A stretch of DNA of 64,000 nucleotides from Lates calcarifer (taxonomy: Eukaryota > Chordata > Actinopteri > Centropomidae), in NCBI RefSeq assembly GCF_001640805.2, contig NC_066851.1, forward strand, positions 6,435,458 to 6,499,457, written 5' to 3'. The notes below the pieces were generated by a model. That model saw nothing but the letters and a program-made list of their open reading frames with translations. It ran no database searches and was not told where the DNA came from. This document shows, piece by piece, positions 59,280-64,000 of the stretch (position 1 is its first letter; each line of letters starts with the position of its first letter). Position numbers and translations under genes: made by a program.

Positions 59280-62200
59280 TATCTGCCATTATTCTTTCAC
59301 ATGGACAATTTCCTTCTGACAGAGGAGTGCCTGATTGTAGTTCCACAACTACTTTATCATCTTTCCAAAACATATCCACTATCATTCAGTTCAACTCAAC
59401 TCCAGCTGGGCCCATTTTCAGATATTAGCTTTCAAAGAAACTAAGATATACTTGCTTTAACTCAATCACAGGACAAGTTGAGCCACAGGTTTACATGCAT
59501 GTTCTGTATATGGACCTGAAACAGGTCCACAATATCTTGCTCTTTTGCCTCAAGATAATGTTGGTCTCATCAACAGCTGCTGTATAATAAAGTCTTTCAA
59601 ACCCTGTAATATTGTCATTTGAAATTTTTGGAGCAGGTGTTGCTGGGGCATAAAAAAGAGACATTACATTTAAACCAATTTGCCACTTTCAGAAAAGTTA
59701 GGTAAATTTCAGGGAATCTGTTAAAACAGAAAATGATGAGTCTTAAATGTAGTGAATTATCTTATTATGTCAAATGGTACACTGCTGCTGCCTGTAAGAG
59801 TCAATGTTAATTCAGTGTTAATGTCACAGTGGGATTTGATAAAGATACAGTTACATAAATCTACACAGTAAGTGCACCTGTGGACGACCTCCGCTGAAAC
59901 GTGAGAGTAACAGGGGCATGAGGTTACACTGTGTGTTTCATTCATATCCAAATCTGCTTTCTCACTTTCTCTCCCCCCCTCTGTCCTTACACACACACAC
60001 ACACACACAAACACACACATACATACCCATACTCACACCAAGTTCTCAGTGTAATTATCATGCCTCTCCCTCTTTCTGTCACCCTCTCTGCATAATCCTT
60101 CCTCCTGTCTACTGATCTGAATTAATTACTGTTTTAACAGCCTAAAAATACATGTGAGAGGTAAGTTTCTGCATGTGCTTTCTGAGATATCCTTGAAGCT
60201 GCATTGGCAGCCTCATGAACCAGATTTGCTATAACATGAAAGGTAACCACAGCAATACAAGCCATTTTAACTTTTGCATATAAAAGACTTGCTTGAAAGG
60301 TTTGCTTTCTCTTTTTTTCTCACTGATTTCAAAGGTCAGTACTGAGCTGTAATAATAACCTCTGCTGAGGGACTGTGCCTCAATAACCAATAACATGAAA
60401 ATATGAACATATTCTACTGCTACATAACAGAACAGCCACACTATAGTGTATAGCGTGGCACGCTCTTTGTGAAGAACATCCCTTGATCACTTCCTTTACA
60501 CCTTCTCTAGTCTGAGCAGCAGTAGAATTACTATAAAGTGAAGGAAACTCAGTTATGCCACTTTAAGAAAGACATAAGTAACTTAAACCTGTGGGAAAGT
60601 GTCTACTTTATCTGATGTCAAAAATAAGGTTATTTCATATACTTTACCGGAAAAGGCCAAGCCATTTACTGGAGTTGAATGCTGTCACTGGTGAGGTAAC
60701 TAAATTGCCTGTATAGCAGACCACTTGGAATAAATTATTTGAATCCCTTCCTCAGTGAAATTAACCTGTGAGTCTAACAATGCATTTTAGATATATATGA
60801 GATGTGTCCTAATCTAATATGACGTTTAATTCTAAAAGGCTCTTTGCATGGTCGTGACTAAAATAAGTTTTCAGAAGGAAGCATGCATGCTAGATTCTCT
60901 TTATGTGTAATTGAGGGGAATGATGAGACAGCTTCAGGAAGATCTTAAAAATTGGAGTTTGACTGTAATCATCCAGCCATTATCTACACCAGTGATCCTT
61001 AAGGGCTGTGGAGGACAACTGTGAGTATGAAGGGGACTGCATACTCAAATCTAATTCTGCTCTCACAAATCTATACCAGTGTGCTCTAAATTGTTGACCT
61101 GCCAACTCAGTAGTGCTCAGATTTGTTTTGTGCCCTCTCAAATCTTCTGTCATCAGTATATCCGTAGTGAAAGATCATGGTTTTGGCAAACAAACTAAGG
61201 TTAAGTTGAGGACAAAACTGTGGCTACAGTTTTACAAAGTCAGAAACATTACATGCTCATCCAACACCCAAACCTCCATAACCTTACTTTCGGCTTTGGA
61301 CACACTACCTCAAGCACTGACGCTTAATGTTGGAAAGAATTAACAGAGTATGTGCAGTGCAACAGTACCTACACATTATCCCTGTTGGCTAAAAACATTT
61401 TCAATATCTAGACAAAGCAGCTTTGGTTTTAGCTTGACCACCATGACTTCTGGAGTTCATCCAATGGCTTTGAAAGGGTTTTATGTGCCCACAGGTCGCA
61501 GAATTTGTTACAAACCATAGAGCCATGTAATCCTTCAACTGAATTTTAAACAGAACTCATTAGAACTGAGCTGGAAAAGACTTTCATTGGCGGTCTACCT
61601 ACTGAGTGTGTGTTTATCCAGTAGAGTAGTGTTTGAAATTGACATAGTTTAATGATCACCCACCACACTGCAATCAAGTGACAGCATCACTTTGAATCAT
61701 TTATGAGGTCAAGTTTACCATAATCACATCTGTCATTATGTTTCACCTTTGCTTGGTCCTGTGAAAGGAAAGCCATTAAAACAAGGTGAGGAACTACTTA
61801 GCGAAGGTCATCGCCAGGGCAACTTCAATCTACTCTCCTACATTTACAGTTAAGTAATGGACCACAAATTTGAATACCTCAGTCTCAAGGCACACAACAC
61901 TGGGAGCAAAATGGTAATTTACATGTTATTTCCATGGGATTATCATCTATATGTGGGAAAACAGGCATGTTATTGACATAACCTTCAGTCAGAGAAAGGC
62001 CTGTGCTGTGAGAGAGTGAAGAGAGAATAAAAGAAACACATTAAAAAAGAGAAACACAGCAGAAGATACTCTGATGATCTCCACTGGGAAAATTGCTGTT
62101 GAAATAGCAGATAAGCTAATAAATGGGAATTATGGTAAATTGGGTTATATTAACAAATGCAAGTGAGAATCTCAACACTAGATAACCTTAATTAAATTTA

Positions 62201-63280
62201 GCTAAACAATTTGAACCCTGGCTAAATACACTGTGTTTCTGAATGTTTACTTAATGGTCATCAGTAACAATATTTTACAGTGTAGTGGAAATTAAAACAA
62301 AAATATATGACATCTTGCCAACTGAACAGAGACCAGGACAGGAAGATGCTCATGGATTTAGGCCAGAGACCCACCTCTCTACCATAGATCGCAGTAATTA
62401 ATTTGAGACCTGAACGGGTGCTATGGTCTTACTCATTGCAGTCTTTATCACTGAGATAATAGTGCTCTGACAAGAACACCAGTATTCTGCAAAAAATCAT
62501 ACTCTGACATTTTTTTAAATTCTCAATTTATACAGCATGTGCTTGAAAACAAGCCATACTGTGCTGCCTGGGAGGATGCAGTTGAAGAGGCGTATTAGTG
62601 CAAGAAACAGCAATACTATGGAGCAAAGGGAGCAGGGTGTGGATGAAAGAACTTGAAAGCACCCTCTTGAAGTGGCGTCTAGGGGATTTGCGACCAACAC
62701 AATGGGCAGTCCTCTCAAGGACGTGGGGATCAAAGGACAGGTCACAAGAGAAGTCATCATGTCCCTCCCTGAAGCACCTGAAAAAACAGCCACTGGCTTT
62801 GAATAAAAAGAAAGGACCCAACCCGGGCATCTAAATCAACCATCTGTAAAAAAGGGGAAATTACAAAGTGGACCAAATTTAGACATGTAGTGGGCTCATC
62901 AACAAAACACAGAGGAAAGAGGCTGCCCAACTGAAAGCATTGACCTGAACTATCAATCAAATTAAGGTAGACCACAACTGAATAACAGACCTAACTAAAT
63001 GCCAGTCAGAACAAACATCAAACACAAGTGAATGCTGACAGTTCTTCCAAGGATTGCAACACACTGTCCTAATAACTGATGAGTGTTTTGTTTTTAATCA
63101 ATCAGCTGTAAACACAACACTTACATATTATGGTCCCATTAAGTTACTATGATGAATGTCTTTATTCATTTATTTGGGGTTTCTAGTCACCAGATGATTG
63201 TAAGACCAAGATTTACTCTGCTTTTAGCTCTTCAGCAGCTGGTCTCTGACTGTGTCTGTCTCCCATTTGGTACTGGACAT
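59280..63280. other. Unrecognised AT-rich DNA
   Basis: No gene is recognised. A CA array at about 59989 is listed separately. Three frames of 78-100 codons overlap at 62515-62834 on both strands, a sign of composition and not a gene; no motif is seen. Confidence 0.5.
59989..60009. repeat. (AC)n microsatellite
   Basis: About ten AC units, continuing as interrupted CA-rich text to about 60030. Confidence 0.92.
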
Positions 63281-63400
63281 GTAGGGTGTAGCGATGAAGC
63301 TAACAGAACCACATCATCTGCAAATAGCAGAGAAGCAGTTCTGCCGGACATTGTTCTACCCCCAGATGCACCTGAGGATCAAAAACAGGACTCTGGGATT
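63281..63400 (-). pseudogene. RTE-like LINE reverse transcriptase scrap
   Basis: On the minus strand SLLFADDVVLLASSLHP (about 63334-63284) is the catalytic SLLFADDVVLLASS block characteristic of RTE/Rex3-type fish LINEs. After it the frame loses similarity. The 160- and 64-codon plus-strand frames here are antisense shadows of this scrap plus the GT array. Confidence 0.72.
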
Positions 63401-63450
63401 CTGTTTACTGTTCTCCACAAATGTGTCTCTGAGTGTAGTCTCTGCCATTC

Positions 63451-63487
63451 TTGTGTGTGTGTGTCTATGTGTGTGTGTGTGTGTGTG
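63451..63487. repeat. (GT)n microsatellite, interrupted
   Basis: GT units with TCTATG and minor interruptions, 37 bases. Confidence 0.92.
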
Positions 63488-63489
63488 AT

Positions 63490-64000
63490 TGTGAGACAGG
63501 GAGACTACATAAGTGAATGCATAATTTATTACGCCTCACAGGATGATTTCTCTGTTGCTCTTTATTTTTTATCTGTAACACAGTCATGTACATATTGTGG
63601 AAGTGGCCCCTATACATTAAGCAATGATTAATTATTCAGCTTCTAGTTTATGTAGTTGGGATGATTCATCTCAGCAAGCTGCTTGCTTTCTGAATACATA
63701 TCAGCTGCTATTTGTATAAAGCCCCCAACATATTTTCTGGGCTTGTTAGTTTACAGTAATGAATGAATTCCAGCTCAGTTCTTTATTGGGAGTAATATGT
63801 TAGACAGTGTAAAAGGGAAGTTTGTTTATTTGAGTTTTCCATATTTCATCTTAATTGGATCATTTTTGGAAAGCTAAACAGTCCATTTGTTGTTTTTCTA
63901 AGTGTATTTAGAGAACTGTATCTTTGCAGATGAAAATGAAAAGCTTGGTACAAACATACTGCAGATGCAATATTCTATTTTGGTGTATTTCTTAAGAAAT
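63490..64000. other. Unrecognised AT-rich DNA
   Basis: No gene or repeat family is recognised up to the window end. Confidence 0.55.

Noticed and set aside
62515..62834. Overlapping 92-, 100- and 78-codon frames as a gene
   Set aside because: Three mutually exclusive frames on two strands are open over the same 300 bases with no motif, pointing to composition.
63149..63631. 160-codon plus-strand frame, the longest in the window, as a gene
   Set aside because: It runs antisense across an RTE-like reverse transcriptase scrap and then through a GT microsatellite, which together explain its openness.
1..64000. CRISPR arrays, operons, phage or other prokaryotic systems
   Set aside because: No regularly spaced identical repeats, no dense coding and no ribosome-binding-site pattern. 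The repeat content is that of a vertebrate genome.

Overview
The window reads as ordinary non-coding chromosomal DNA of a ray-finned (teleost, probably percomorph-type) fish. The base composition is AT-rich, CA/GT microsatellites are dense, introns or intergenic DNA dominate, and the interspersed repeats are of kinds I recognise from teleost genomes: two tRNA-derived SINEs, decayed LINEs of L2/CR1-, RTE- and L1-like type, Tc1/mariner relics, and several short inverted-repeat element families. I find no prokaryotic operons, no rRNA or ordinary tRNA genes, no CRISPR array and no protein-coding gene I can name. The window may lie in a gene desert or inside a very large intron. Nearly every long open frame is either chance or the sense or antisense shadow of a decayed transposon.

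Layout. 1-7 kb: unique AT-rich DNA with a polypurine block (2.67-3.03 kb) and one small splice-acceptor-like open frame (1.5 kb). 7-13 kb: a hAT-like end fragment, copy 1 of inverted-repeat family A (8.4 kb), and a decayed LINE 3' end (11.49-12.15 kb) preceded by a Pro/Ser-rich broken frame. 13-21 kb: mostly unrecognised, with a Tc1 transposase relic (18.4 kb) and a family A copy (20.0 kb). 21-31 kb: a nearly complete family B element with matched ends (21.04-21.79 kb), further B pieces (25.0 and 30.0 kb), a dinucleotide cluster (26.0-26.8 kb) and a family C repeat (27.6 kb). 31-35 kb: the best-preserved mobile DNA, comprising a SINE with a perfect 15-bp target-site duplication, a 215-bp mariner-type MITE with long perfect terminal repeats lying within a decayed zinc-finger transposon gene, and a LINE tail. 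36-48 kb: a family D repeat, a second family C copy, L2-like reverse transcriptase, an antisense SINE, a 36-bp minisatellite, and Tc1/mariner-like and L1-like scraps. 52-64 kb: poly-C tracts, a teleost dispersed repeat, CR1/L2-like and RTE-like reverse transcriptase scraps, and two more family A copies.

There is no set of genes working together. The interpretable content is a layered record of transposition: old LINE and transposase fragments broken by stops and frameshifts, medium-age inverted-repeat families, and two comparatively intact insertions (31.2 and 33.9 kb). I do not see an undescribed biological system. The items most worth checking are the nested element at 33.6-34.2 kb, the TTAA-flanked family B element, the 36-bp CCAAT-bearing minisatellite, and three short splice-acceptor-associated open frames that could be exons. 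All family names rest on recognition by eye, without any database search.
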